Translations under genes and position numbers: made by a program
Source of the DNA: Amycolatopsis australiensis
Lineage (GTDB): Bacteria; Actinomycetota; Actinomycetes; Mycobacteriales; Pseudonocardiaceae
NCBI RefSeq assembly: GCF_900119165.1
Contig: NZ_FPJG01000002.1
Location: 41,872 to 105,871, forward strand
DNA: 64,000 bases
Direction of reading: 5' to 3'
Notes under the pieces: model-generated
The model's input: only the letters and a program-made list of their open reading frames with translations
Database searches by the model: none
What the model was told of the DNA's origin: nothing
Shown here: positions 42,383 to 50,626 of the stretch, piece by piece
How the letters are laid out: the number at the start of each line of letters is the position of its first letter
How positions within the stretch are numbered: position 1 is the first letter of the stretch

Positions 42383-43275
42383 ACTCGCCGGACGCATTCG
42401 CCGCCGACGCATGCGTCAACCGCGAACCGGTCGGCCTCGACCACGGACGCCCGATGATCGCCCGCATCTACAACTACTTCCTCGGCGGCAGCGAGTACTA
42501 CGACGACGAGCGCATCCTGTGTACGAAGCTGCTTGGGCAGGTGCCGGACGTCGGCTTCGTCTTCCAATCGGAGATCGAGTTCCTGCAGCGGGCGGCACGC
42601 TGGATCGCCACCAAGTTCAAGCGCGTCGAGCAGTGGGTGATCGCGGTCCCCGGCCTGTCGCCGAACTTCGGCGATCTCTTGCACAAGCACGTCCACCGGA
42701 TGAACCCCGACGCGCGAATCTGGTACGTCGACTACGAGCCGGTCACCTTGGCCGTCCTGCGGACCCTCGACGCCGACGGCGGGAAAACAGGCCCGATCAA
42801 CGTCGTCGAGGCCGACCCCCTGAACCCCGAAGCGGTCTGGGCCGGACTTCACGACCAGACCACGCCACTCGACAAGGACGAGCCGGTCTGCCTGATCCTC
42901 GGCGGCAGCCTCACCTACCACCCGTTTTCCCGGGTCGAAGCCGCCGCCGTGGCTCAGCTGCACATCAAGAACCTGCCGCCGGGGTCTTTTGTCGTCCTCA
43001 CGCACCTGTTCGAGCCTGAGGCGCCCGACCTCGCAGCCACCGCGCGGCAGCTGCACGAAGAACTCCACAACGGCCCCCTCAACGCGGGCAGCATCGCGAC
43101 CCGCGAGGAGATCGAGGCGATGGTCGCCGGCACGGCGATCCTGCAGCCCGCCATCGACGAGTCGCCCGGCGTGGTGCCCGCCTACCTCTGGTGGCGCGAC
43201 GGCCCGGCCCTGAGACCTGACCCCCCGACCGGACAGCTCGTCGCCGCCGTAGTCGCTTCCATCCCCGGCGACTGA
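42379..43275 (+). CDS. SAM-dependent methyltransferase, DUF574 family
   Basis: 298 residues from GTG 42379. The DUF574 hallmarks are clear: RPMIARIYNYFLGGSEYY near the N-terminus, ARWIATKFKRVEQWV, VPGLSPNF, IWYVDYEPVTL and a C-terminal LWWRDG-type end. This family is abundant in actinomycetes, often near XRE/DUF397 genes, and its substrates are unknown. A hairpin at 43327-43358 closes the unit. Confidence 0.85.
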   Translation: MNSPDAFAADACVNREPVGLDHGRPMIARIYNYFLGGSEYYDDERILCTKLLGQVPDVGFVFQSEIEFLQRAARWIATKFKRVEQWVIAVPGLSPNFGDLLHKHVHRMNPDARIWYVDYEPVTLAVLRTLDADGGKTGPINVVEADPLNPEAVWAGLHDQTTPLDKDEPVCLILGGSLTYHPFSRVEAAAVAQLHIKNLPPGSFVVLTHLFEPEAPDLAATARQLHEELHNGPLNAGSIATREEIEAMVAGTAILQPAIDESPGVVPAYLWWRDGPALRPDPPTGQLVAAVVASIPGD

Positions 43276-43326
43276 CCTTCGCGTCGCCAGCCGCTTCACC
43301 GCCTTCCCGCCGCGAGCCGGCGGGAA

Positions 43327-43358
43327 GCGGTCCCGGACCGGCACCGACCCGGGACCGC
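43327..43358 (+). terminator. terminator after the DUF574 methyltransferase
   Basis: GCGGTCCCGG and CCGGGACCGC, 12-base loop, 52 bp past the stop codon. The remaining gap to 43474 presumably contains the protease promoter. Confidence 0.65.
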
Positions 43359-43473
43359 GCGGGATGCCACAGCCCACAGGTCCTCCCCCGCCTGCCCCGG
43401 GCTGGGGCATCCCGCGACCTGCCGCAGCGACCGCTGCACGCAGAAACCGCTCTATGACAGGGAGAACCACACT

Positions 43474-44532
43474 TTGCAACTCCGAAGAACAGCCGTGCGC
43501 GCGATCACCGCGGTGTCGACGTTGACCGTGCTCGTCGCCGGTGCAGCCGCACCGGCATCCGCGATCGTCGGCGGCACGAACGCGCCGCAGACCTACGCCG
43601 GAATCGGGTCCCTGCAGCTCGACCACAACGGACACAAGGACTGGGGCGCCTGCTCCGCGCACGCCTTCGGCACCAACGGCCACGGCGACACCAAGTTCAT
43701 CGCCCTCAACGCCCACTGCGGCACGGTCATGCCGCCCGAGGCGCAGGTGCAGGCCATGTCCTTGCAGGGCAAGGCCAACTTCGCCCAGTTCCGGTCATGG
43801 GTCGAGAACGCGGGCCTCGCCGACGCGCCCGCCGACCCGGCCAGCCACGCCGGCGAGGGACTCAAGTCGACCCCGGTCGACCCGGCCAGCTACCGCTTCG
43901 TCTACGGCAACGTCAACCGGTTCGAGGGACAGTCCGTCGGGATCAAGCGCTTCATCCCCCCGAAAGACTGGAACTGGGGCGAACCCGACAGCCAGGGCCG
44001 CGTCTGGGACGTCATGGTCGCCGAGCTGGCCCACCCCATCCACGTCGAAGGCGCCCTCGTCGCCCCGGTTCTGCCGTGGCTGCCCGTGCGCGAACTCGGC
44101 TGGGGCATGACCAACCCGGACCCCGCCACCTGGACCGGCCCCATCGGGCCGTTGCTCAAGCAGACCGACGTCCGCGTCACGGCCAAGCAGCAGTGCGCGG
44201 GCGCCGGCATCGGCGCCGCCGAGGTCTGCCTCGGCGTCGCCCCCGACGGCGGCGGCACCTGCGCCGGTGACTCCGGTGGCGGCGGTGTCCAGCGGCTCGG
44301 CCGAATCTGGGTCCTGGTGGCGACCGCCTCGCGCGGTCCGGAGCAGCGCTGCGGAACCGCCAACGTCTACACCGAAATCTGGCCCTACCTCGGCTGGATC
44401 GTGAAGACGATGCACACCGTCGCGCCGGACATCCGCGTCGAAACCGCCGCTCCGGACGCCATCCGCAGCTCGGCCGCCCAGTACGGCCAGCCCGCCCCCG
44501 ACGCGCAGACCGCCTACGCGTTGGCCGGGTGA
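43474..44532 (+). CDS. secreted trypsin-like serine protease (S1)
   Basis: 352 residues from TTG 43474, preceded by AGGGAGAA. Sec signal peptide to about residue 30 (TLTVLVAGAAAPASA), then IVGG at 31-34, the classical S1 start, so no propeptide beyond the signal is needed. Catalytic His81 in ALNAHCG, Asp probably D179 (WDVMVAEL) and Ser267 in TCAGDSGGG. Extracellular proteolysis; by context it could also process a peptide made by the surrounding genes, but that is speculative. Confidence 0.85.
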   Translation: MQLRRTAVRAITAVSTLTVLVAGAAAPASAIVGGTNAPQTYAGIGSLQLDHNGHKDWGACSAHAFGTNGHGDTKFIALNAHCGTVMPPEAQVQAMSLQGKANFAQFRSWVENAGLADAPADPASHAGEGLKSTPVDPASYRFVYGNVNRFEGQSVGIKRFIPPKDWNWGEPDSQGRVWDVMVAELAHPIHVEGALVAPVLPWLPVRELGWGMTNPDPATWTGPIGPLLKQTDVRVTAKQQCAGAGIGAAEVCLGVAPDGGGTCAGDSGGGGVQRLGRIWVLVATASRGPEQRCGTANVYTEIWPYLGWIVKTMHTVAPDIRVETAAPDAIRSSAAQYGQPAPDAQTAYALAG

Positions 44533-44550
44533 ACACCCCGCTGAGGAAAA

Positions 44551-44603
44551 CCGGTCCCGGCCGCTGGTAACGACCGGGACCGGGCGATACCGCCTGCATC
44601 ACC
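44551..44603 (+). terminator. hairpin after the S1 protease, followed by a palindrome copy
   Basis: CCGGTCCCGG and CCGGGACCGG at 44551-44583, then the dispersed palindrome copy ATACCGCCTGCATCACC (44587-44603). Confidence 0.65.
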
Positions 44604-44695
44604 AGGTCCGCCGGGAGGCTGCAACCTCCTGGCCGGTCCCGGCGCAGGCGCCCAGCAGGAACAGGACACGTTCCCGTTGGTGCAGCCCCCGGGCA

Positions 44696-44735
44696 GGCGG
44701 CCCGGCTTCCGCATGACACGGAAAGCCGGGCCGCC
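44696..44735 (+). promoter_or_regulatory. GC-rich hairpin in a leader, possible attenuator
   Basis: GGCGGCCCGGCTTCCG pairs with GGAAAGCCGGGCCGCC (one bulge) just upstream of the ribosome binding site AAAGGAGAG of the gene at 44764, so it could influence its expression. Confidence 0.4.
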
Positions 44736-44763
44736 GACCACCAGGACAAAGGAGAGACGATTC

Positions 44764-45204
44764 GTGGTCGCCGTCGCGATGCTACAACGCGAACCGGGCG
44801 TGCTCGCCCGCGTGAGCAACGCCCACCAGCTCGCCGGCGAGCTCGTTTGCCTCGCCCACCGGCACGGACACCGCCCGGCCTTGGCCGACGACCCCGAGCT
44901 GGTCGAGGCCGCGGTGAAGCCTGACAGCCAATCCGAGACGACTCTGGCCCGACTCGACGAGGCCGGACGAGTCGCCCTCGCCTGGCTGAGCGAACACGTC
45001 GTGCCCGACGGCCACGAGCTGCTCGTCGCCGCGGCCGACACCGACCACGATCTCCTGCTCATCCTCGCTCCCCGCACGTCGGCAACCGGACCCGCCGGGC
45101 CCGTGACCGTCGGTTCGCGTCAACACCTGTCGCACGGCGCTGCGGCCCCACGGCGCCCGACCACCGCCGGCTCGGCCGCCCTGCTCGACAAGGCTTCGCG
45201 GTGA
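44764..45204 (+). CDS. hypothetical protein (146 aa)
   Basis: GTG 44764 follows AAAGGAGAG. Mostly helical, with AHQLAGELVCLAHRHGHRPA, and a strand-rich middle (GHELLVAAADTDHDLLLILA). Overlaps the next gene by 4 bases (GTGA). No family recognised. Confidence 0.5.
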   Translation: MVAVAMLQREPGVLARVSNAHQLAGELVCLAHRHGHRPALADDPELVEAAVKPDSQSETTLARLDEAGRVALAWLSEHVVPDGHELLVAAADTDHDLLLILAPRTSATGPAGPVTVGSRQHLSHGAAAPRRPTTAGSAALLDKASR

Positions 45205-45872
45205 CCGCGCCCCGGAAGCTGCGGCTCCGCAGCGTCTTCGCGCGCCGCCCACGCCGGGAACGCTGCCGATCCAGCCTGCATCATCAGCTGGCTTTCCGGC
45301 AGACGGCGCCCTTGGTGACAGCACCACAGCACGACGAAGGCGTCGGGGTTTTCGTCGCGGTGTGGGGCCTCGCCGGCGCGGCCGGTGCCGCCGCCGTGAC
45401 CTGGAGCGGCCGGTTCTACCTCCCGTACCCGCAGTTCGCCGTCGCCGTGATCGGGGCGGGCCTTCTCGGCGCGGCGACCGGCGCGGGACTCGCGTCTCGG
45501 CTGCCACGGTTGGTGTCTCCCGCGTGGGTAGAGGCACTGACCTCGGTGCCGTGGACGCTCGTGGTCCTGGTCGCCGTCTACGTCCACGGCGACGCGGGCG
45601 ACCTCCCGGCCAATCCCCGCGCGGACCTCGACACCTACCGCGGCGGCTGCCTCACCAGAACCGACTACAGCAGCCACACCGCCGCGCACCTCTACCTCGA
45701 CAACACCACCGTCACCGTCGAGCCAGCCCACGCCGGCCCGCCCCTGCGATTCCACCGCACCGGCCACTACTTCGGGCCCTTCACCGCCGAACGCGCCCAG
45801 ATCGACGGTGAAGGCATCACGCCCGCCGACTCAGGCACCCGAGCCCTCCTGGCCAGCCTCGGCTGCCACTGA
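45201..45872 (+). CDS. membrane protein with small C-terminal domain
   Basis: 223 residues from GTG 45201. A basic N-terminus (with palindrome-encoded RSSLHHQ), then three membrane helices between about 48 and 135 (VFVAVWGLAGAAGAAAVTW, FAVAVIGAGLLGAATGAG, WTLVVLVAVYVHG), then a soluble tail. Function unknown. Confidence 0.55.
   Translation: MTAPRKLRLRSVFARRPRRERCRSSLHHQLAFRQTAPLVTAPQHDEGVGVFVAVWGLAGAAGAAAVTWSGRFYLPYPQFAVAVIGAGLLGAATGAGLASRLPRLVSPAWVEALTSVPWTLVVLVAVYVHGDAGDLPANPRADLDTYRGGCLTRTDYSSHTAAHLYLDNTTVTVEPAHAGPPLRFHRTGHYFGPFTAERAQIDGEGITPADSGTRALLASLGCH
45267..45285. repeat. dispersed palindrome copy inside a CDS
   Basis: CGATCCAGCCTGCATCATC, read as RSSLHH in the membrane protein gene, a different frame from the IPPASP type. 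Confidence 0.65.
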
Positions 45873-45902
45873 GTACCGCACCACCCACGTAGGAGAAGAC
45901 CC

Positions 45903-46022
45903 GTGATCACCTCCCGCGAACCGGACTGCCCGAGCCCCGCCACGCAACCGGCCGCCGCCGTCGTCCGTCGCGTCGAGAGCCGAACGCCGCCGCCGCTCGG
46001 CGCACGTGCGGGGGCCCGATGA
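45903..46022 (+). CDS. 39-residue small protein upstream of an XRE regulator
   Basis: GTG 45903 follows TAGGAG at good distance, and its TGA overlaps the ATG of the XRE gene. It reads MITSREPDCPSPATQPAAAV and ends LGARAGAR. It may be a translated leader that couples expression of the regulator. No similarity recognised. Confidence 0.45.
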   Translation: MITSREPDCPSPATQPAAAVVRRVESRTPPPLGARAGAR

Positions 46023-46579
46023 GCGCGCGCGACCGGACCGACGAGGGCACCCGCTTCCGGCAAGCGCTCGGTGAAGAACTCCGCCAGGCCCGCCTCCAAG
46101 CCGGCCTGACCACCCGCGCACAGCTGAGCCGACGTCTGCGCGAACGCGGACGTCACGTCGAGACCGAGAAGACCATCGCGAGCTGGGAACGGGGCGAACG
46201 CGACGTCAGCGTTGGCGCCCTCATCCAGGTGTGCAACGCGATGGACACCCACGCCGCCGACCTGCTGCGCCGCGTCGAATGGCGCTTGCAAGCAGAGAAG
46301 TCCGGGCACGTGCCGGTCGAGCTCCACCAGCTGACCAACACCGACGATCCCCTGCTGCAGCCGCTGCGCGGCTGGGCGCGCAGCCAAGCGCCGAGCCACG
46401 TCAACCACAGCGGACCCATCAGCCTGTGGCTGCCCCCGGAAGCGGTCGTGGCAGCTGCGCGGCAATGCGGTGTGAACGCCGAAGAAATCCTCGACAAGCT
46501 GCAGAAACTGAGCCGGTCCCCGTCCCGGCCCGTCCCTCCGGACGGCGTCGCGGACTCCGGTGAAGGGCGGCTCCGATGA
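46019..46579 (+). CDS. XRE family regulator (186 aa)
   Basis: ATG 46019 (ATGA). Helix-turn-helix around 20-65: ELRQARLQAGLTTRAQLSRR, ETEKTIASWERGERDVSVG. The C-terminal half is helical and unrecognised. Overlaps the downstream regulator gene, so two DNA-binding proteins are made together. Confidence 0.75.
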   Translation: MSARDRTDEGTRFRQALGEELRQARLQAGLTTRAQLSRRLRERGRHVETEKTIASWERGERDVSVGALIQVCNAMDTHAADLLRRVEWRLQAEKSGHVPVELHQLTNTDDPLLQPLRGWARSQAPSHVNHSGPISLWLPPEAVVAAARQCGVNAEEILDKLQKLSRSPSRPVPPDGVADSGEGRLR

Positions 46580-47850
46580 GCGACCCGCACGATCACCGGC
46601 CCACAGCCGCGACCGTCCAGCGCGTCTTCGAGGTGCTGGTCGACCACCCGGGCCCCACCACGACCGCCGCCCCACTCGCGGCCGCGCTCGAACTGCCCGA
46701 GCCCACCGTCATCGCCGCGCTCCAGCGGCTGCGCGCCAACGACCACGTCGTGCGACCTCCCGAAGGCCGCCACACGCTCCCCGAAGGCGATCGCCGCTAC
46801 GCCCTCGCCCCGGGCGTCAGCCGGCACGCCGCACACCTGCGCGGACGCGTGCCGCCCTCCATCCGCACCCAGCAGCGGACCCGACTGCTGCACTGGTACG
46901 CCGCGACCGCCGAGGTCGCCGTCCCACTCGCGTTCGACGCCCACCGGTTCAGCCCGCCCGTCACACACGCCGCCGTCGCGCGGCGCGCAGGTCGCTGGGA
47001 CCCGCTCGGCTGGTTCGCCTGGGAACACGACGTGCTCCGCAACGTCATCGCGACCCTGGTCGACTGGAAGCACGACGAGGTCGTCATCGGGCTGGCAGAG
47101 GCGATGTGGCACCTCGGCCGCCCGACCTACCATCACCACGACCTCCTGCACGCCCAGCAGGCCGGCCGCACCGCCGCCGAACGCGCGCACCCCGCGCTCG
47201 CCCCGATGTTCCAGGCGCGCGAGGCCGCCGTGCTCGCCGACCTCGCACACCACGAGGACGCCCTCGCAGCGGTCGACGACGCCGTCCGCCGCCTCGACGA
47301 GCACACCGACCGGCTGATCCGCGAGACGGTGCTGTCGACCCGCGGTCGGGTTCAGCTCGCGGCCGGCGACACCGACCACGCCCTGCGGAGCTTCACCGCC
47401 GCGCACAGCTACCACCGGCGCCTGGTCGACGACTACGGCAAAGCCACCCTGCTGCGCCGGATCGGCCAGACCCACCTCGCCAACCTGCAAACCGATAAGG
47501 CCATCAAGTGCCTGAAGGACGCGTGCGCCGCGATGCCCCGAATCCCGCTGGCCGGGTCCTCGCTAGCCCGGGTGCGGGCGATCACTCACCTGGCCAACGC
47601 GCTCACGACCGGCGGACGCGCCAGTGAGGCCAGACGCAGGCTGGACCGCACCCATCCGCTGATCAAGGGCACGGTGGCCACCCGCTACCGAGCCGGACAC
47701 GACCTCGCCGTAGCCCGCGCGACCTACGCCCTCAACGACACCGCCGTCACCCGCAACCTCACCGACAACCTCATCGCCCAGCTCGAACTCGCAGGCCCCG
47801 GCGCCGCCCGCGACCTGCACGCTGCCCGCGACCTACGCCGCCGACTCTAA
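46576..47850 (+). CDS. winged-helix protein with TPR-like C-terminus
   Basis: 424 residues from ATG 46576. Residues 10-75 look like a winged helix (TVQRVFEVLVDHPGPT, LPEPTVIAALQRLRANDHVV). The rest consists of helical repeats with TPR spacing (LIRETVLSTRGRVQLAAGD, TLLRRIGQTHLANLQTDKAI), resembling the C-terminal half of AfsR-like regulators without an ATPase. Probably a transcriptional regulator working with the XRE protein encoded before it. Confidence 0.65.
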   Translation: MSDPHDHRPTAATVQRVFEVLVDHPGPTTTAAPLAAALELPEPTVIAALQRLRANDHVVRPPEGRHTLPEGDRRYALAPGVSRHAAHLRGRVPPSIRTQQRTRLLHWYAATAEVAVPLAFDAHRFSPPVTHAAVARRAGRWDPLGWFAWEHDVLRNVIATLVDWKHDEVVIGLAEAMWHLGRPTYHHHDLLHAQQAGRTAAERAHPALAPMFQAREAAVLADLAHHEDALAAVDDAVRRLDEHTDRLIRETVLSTRGRVQLAAGDTDHALRSFTAAHSYHRRLVDDYGKATLLRRIGQTHLANLQTDKAIKCLKDACAAMPRIPLAGSSLARVRAITHLANALTTGGRASEARRRLDRTHPLIKGTVATRYRAGHDLAVARATYALNDTAVTRNLTDNLIAQLELAGPGAARDLHAARDLRRRL

Positions 47851-47866
47851 GCCGGACCATCCCAAC

Positions 47867-47885
47867 CGATCCAGCCCGCATCACC
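47867..47885. repeat. dispersed palindrome copy, intergenic
   Basis: CGATCCAGCCCGCATCACC, 17 bp after the stop of the winged-helix gene. Confidence 0.65.
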
Positions 47886-47922
47886 TGCACCAGAAACCCC
47901 TGCTGTCGAAAGAAAAACGCTC

Positions 47923-48144
47923 ATGTCCCGACCTGCCACATCCCGCCGGCGACTACTCGGCTACACCGTCGCCGCCGTCGCGGCGCTGGCCGCCGCCACC
48001 ACGCTCGTGCTGTCCCCCGCACCGGCTGCCCCCGTCGTCACCGCCACCGTGCACCTGTCCACCGGCTGCCATCTCACCCACGCGGCCCGTGAGCGCGGCA
48101 CGCCCGCCGCGGAAAACACGCCCACCTCGAGGAGCCCGCGATGA
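47923..48144 (+). CDS. small exported or membrane-anchored protein (73 aa)
   Basis: ATG 47923. Basic start with SRRRLLG (Tat-like, RR), one hydrophobic segment (YTVAAVAALAAATTLVLSPA) and a 35-residue polar tail with one cysteine. Overlaps the next gene by 4 bases. Function unknown. Confidence 0.5.
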   Translation: MSRPATSRRRLLGYTVAAVAALAAATTLVLSPAPAAPVVTATVHLSTGCHLTHAARERGTPAAENTPTSRSPR

Positions 48145-48611
48145 TTCTCCCCCAGACCAACCGCGAACAGCGCGACGCCCAGATCGTTGACGCCTACACC
48201 AGCGGCGACAACGAGCAGCAGGTCGCTGAGCGCTTCGGCCTCACCGTCGCCACGATCGAGAAGATCCTCGACGACAAGCAGGTCGGCGTCGTCCGTAGTG
48301 GACGCAACTACCGCCTCCACCGCAAGACCTACGAAGCAGGCACCACGATCCGCGCGCTCGCCCGCAACGCCGGCGTCAGCTACTCAACCATGCACAAAGG
48401 ACTCGCCGACGTCGGCACCACCTTCCGGCCTCACGGCGGGAACTCCCGAACGGTTCCCGTGACCGCGACCGGCGCCGTCCGGGAACCGCAGTCCGCGCGA
48501 GGAGAGCGCACCGCCTCGGCGAGCCTCCCGGACTCCCGCACCACAGGCCGCTCGGCGCCGCTGATCCAGCCTGCATCACCGACCTCCCGCAACCTCGGAG
48601 CACGCCGATGA
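48141..48611 (+). CDS. helix-turn-helix protein (156 aa)
   Basis: ATG 48141. Two HTH-like units: AYTSGDNEQQVAERFGLTVA and TIRALARNAGVSYSTMHKGL, the pattern of tandem small DNA-binding domains that act on short sites. Basic, disordered tail with the palindrome-encoded LIQPASP. Overlaps the methyltransferase gene. Confidence 0.65.
   Translation: MILPQTNREQRDAQIVDAYTSGDNEQQVAERFGLTVATIEKILDDKQVGVVRSGRNYRLHRKTYEAGTTIRALARNAGVSYSTMHKGLADVGTTFRPHGGNSRTVPVTATGAVREPQSARGERTASASLPDSRTTGRSAPLIQPASPTSRNLGARR
48562..48580. repeat. dispersed palindrome copy inside the HTH gene
   Basis: TGATCCAGCCTGCATCACC, encoding IQPASP. Confidence 0.7.
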
Positions 48612-49840
48612 CCGACTACGAAGCTCCCCGCGACTTCCCGGCGGAGGTCGACGAATCCGCCAACCTGCGTGCCGCGATGGTCCGCAAGATCGTCGCCAGC
48701 GGCCACGCAACGAACCCCGCCGTGCGGAGCGCCCTGGAACTCCTGCGCATCGAGGTGTTCCAGCCCGACCGGCCCCTGTCCGACCTCTACCACGCGCAGC
48801 GCGACGTCCCCGGCGTGTACAACGGCCGCAGCATCGATCCCCTCGTGATCGCCGCGATGCTCGACCAGCTCGACGTCCGCCCCGGCAACAAGATCCTGCA
48901 CATCGGCACCGGCACCGGCTACACCGCCGCCCTGCTGGCCGAGATCGCCGGACCCGACCGCGTCGTGACCGTCGACCGGTCGAACAACATCACCATCGGC
49001 GCTCGCGCCGCCCTCCGAGCCCACGGCTACGACCAGGTCGAGGTCATCACCGGCGAGGGCAACGACGGCGCCCCCGGGCACGGCCCGTTCGACCGGGTCA
49101 TCGTCACCGCCAGTTCCTACGACCTGCCCGAGACCTGGGTGCACCAGCTCGCCCCCGGCGGCCGCCTGGTCGTCCCGCTCCGATTCCGCGGATTCGAGCG
49201 CAGCGTCGCGTTCACCCTTCAGGACGGCGTCCTGCGAGCCCGCGACAGCCAACCGAGCCGGCTCCCGCGGATGCTGGGCGCCAACCACGACCTCCCGCGC
49301 ACCAGCCCGATCGGCCCCCGCGGCCAGCTCGTCCTCACCTGGGACCACGACCTGGCCCAGGTCGTCACCGGGCACAAACTCGGCGAACCCGAGCGGTACA
49401 CCAACACCGTCGTGGCCTGGTCCGACGTCGTCGTCCGCGACGATGACCCGCTGGGACGGCTGTGGCTGCACCTCGCGGCCACCGAACGCACGGTGTTCGG
49501 GCTCTCCACACAGCAGCCCACCACGATGATGCCGGATCTCGCGTTCCCGGAGGCCACGCCCGCGATCATCGCCAACGAGACGATCGCCTACCTGACCCGC
49601 CGGGAAATCCCCGCCGACGACGACGGCACCCCCCGGTACACGCTCGGCGCCGCCGGTGTCGGCCTCATCTCCGCCCGGCTATCCGCGGTCCTCGTCGACC
49701 GCATCCAGCAGTGGGCGCTCCACCGCGAGGCCCACCCCACGATCACCGCCTACCCGGCCGACGCGACGGAGCTGCCGCCCGGCCAGTGCATCCGCCGCCC
49801 GAGCTGCAGCCTGCTCGTGCGAGCTGGTGCGCCGAACTGA
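48608..49840 (+). CDS. PCMT-like methyltransferase (FxLD-system type)
   Basis: 410 residues from ATG 48608. The protein-L-isoaspartate methyltransferase core is clear: AMVRKIVASG (N-terminus), ILHIGTGTGYTAALLAEIAG (SAM motif I, residues 96-115), DRVIVTASSYDLP and LAPGGRLVVPL. At 410 residues it is about 190 longer than repair PIMTs, matching the methyltransferases encoded in FxLD lanthipeptide loci and related to those forming aspartimides in other RiPPs. Context: HTH gene upstream, HAD gene downstream. Confidence 0.75.
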   Translation: MTDYEAPRDFPAEVDESANLRAAMVRKIVASGHATNPAVRSALELLRIEVFQPDRPLSDLYHAQRDVPGVYNGRSIDPLVIAAMLDQLDVRPGNKILHIGTGTGYTAALLAEIAGPDRVVTVDRSNNITIGARAALRAHGYDQVEVITGEGNDGAPGHGPFDRVIVTASSYDLPETWVHQLAPGGRLVVPLRFRGFERSVAFTLQDGVLRARDSQPSRLPRMLGANHDLPRTSPIGPRGQLVLTWDHDLAQVVTGHKLGEPERYTNTVVAWSDVVVRDDDPLGRLWLHLAATERTVFGLSTQQPTTMMPDLAFPEATPAIIANETIAYLTRREIPADDDGTPRYTLGAAGVGLISARLSAVLVDRIQQWALHREAHPTITAYPADATELPPGQCIRRPSCSLLVRAGAPN

Positions 49841-49856
49841 GCGGCTCCCGCACACC

Positions 49857-49875
49857 CGATCCATCCTGCATCACC
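49857..49875. repeat. dispersed palindrome copy after the PCMT-like gene
   Basis: CGATCCATCCTGCATCACC, 17 bp past the stop codon, like the copies at 21794 and 47867. Confidence 0.6.
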
Positions 49876-49909
49876 CACACCGCCACCCACCGGAATAGGA
49901 GCAACGCCC

Positions 49910-50626
49910 GTGCCCGACCGCGTCGCATTGATCACCGTCGACGTCAGCCGCACCCTGGGCATATTCACCGGCCGAACCACCAGCACCCAGCTGGCCGACC
50001 TCACGCCCCTCGCCGCGATCAAGCCCAACCTCGTCGGCGAAACCGTGCGCAGCTTGCTCTACCGGGCTCCGGAGCTGACCCCCGACCTCGCCAGCCGCCT
50101 CTGCGACCAGCTGCTCATCCCCCGCGACAACCTGCCGACCCAGTGGCACCGCGGGTACGAGCCCTACCCGCACGCTCAACACGTCCTCGAGGAACTTGCC
50201 CAGATCGCCCCCGTGGTCGCGCTGTCCAACATGTCTGTCACCGGCGGCCCGGAACGCGTCGCGGCGATCAAGCGCGAACACGGCCACACCCTGACCGAGG
50301 TGTACGCCAGCTTTCTCCTCGGCGGCGCGAAGCCCGAACGGTGGCTCTGGCACGTCACCGCCGGGAAACACCAGGCCGAACCAGCTCACGTCGTCCACAT
50401 CGGAGACCAACTCGCCGCCGACGTCTACGGCGCCTGGGCGGCCGGCGCCCGCGTCATCCACCTGCGCACCAGCGACCAGCCCGTCGACTACCCCGCCGAC
50501 AGCGGCAGCCGCATCGCCTCGGTGCACGACCTTGCCGACGCAGTCCCCCTAATCCGGGCATGGGCGGCCGGGCAGCCGGTCCCCGACGCCGCGGCGGCCA
50601 GCCCGACGAGCGGAGGCCGGGCGTGA
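49910..50626 (+). CDS. HAD-superfamily protein with altered motif I
   Basis: 238 residues from GTG 49910 (TAGGAG upstream). HAD motifs: motif I TVDVSRTL (D11, but Ser13 where the second Asp is usual), motif II ALSNMS, motif III Lys in GAKPERW, and motif IV HIGDQLAADVYGA. The loss of the acid/base aspartate may reduce phosphatase activity or mark another phosphoryl-transfer type, as in phosphonatases with a non-Asp at this place. Overlaps the NB-ARC gene (GTGA). Confidence 0.75.
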   Translation: MPDRVALITVDVSRTLGIFTGRTTSTQLADLTPLAAIKPNLVGETVRSLLYRAPELTPDLASRLCDQLLIPRDNLPTQWHRGYEPYPHAQHVLEELAQIAPVVALSNMSVTGGPERVAAIKREHGHTLTEVYASFLLGGAKPERWLWHVTAGKHQAEPAHVVHIGDQLAADVYGAWAAGARVIHLRTSDQPVDYPADSGSRIASVHDLADAVPLIRAWAAGQPVPDAAAASPTSGGRA

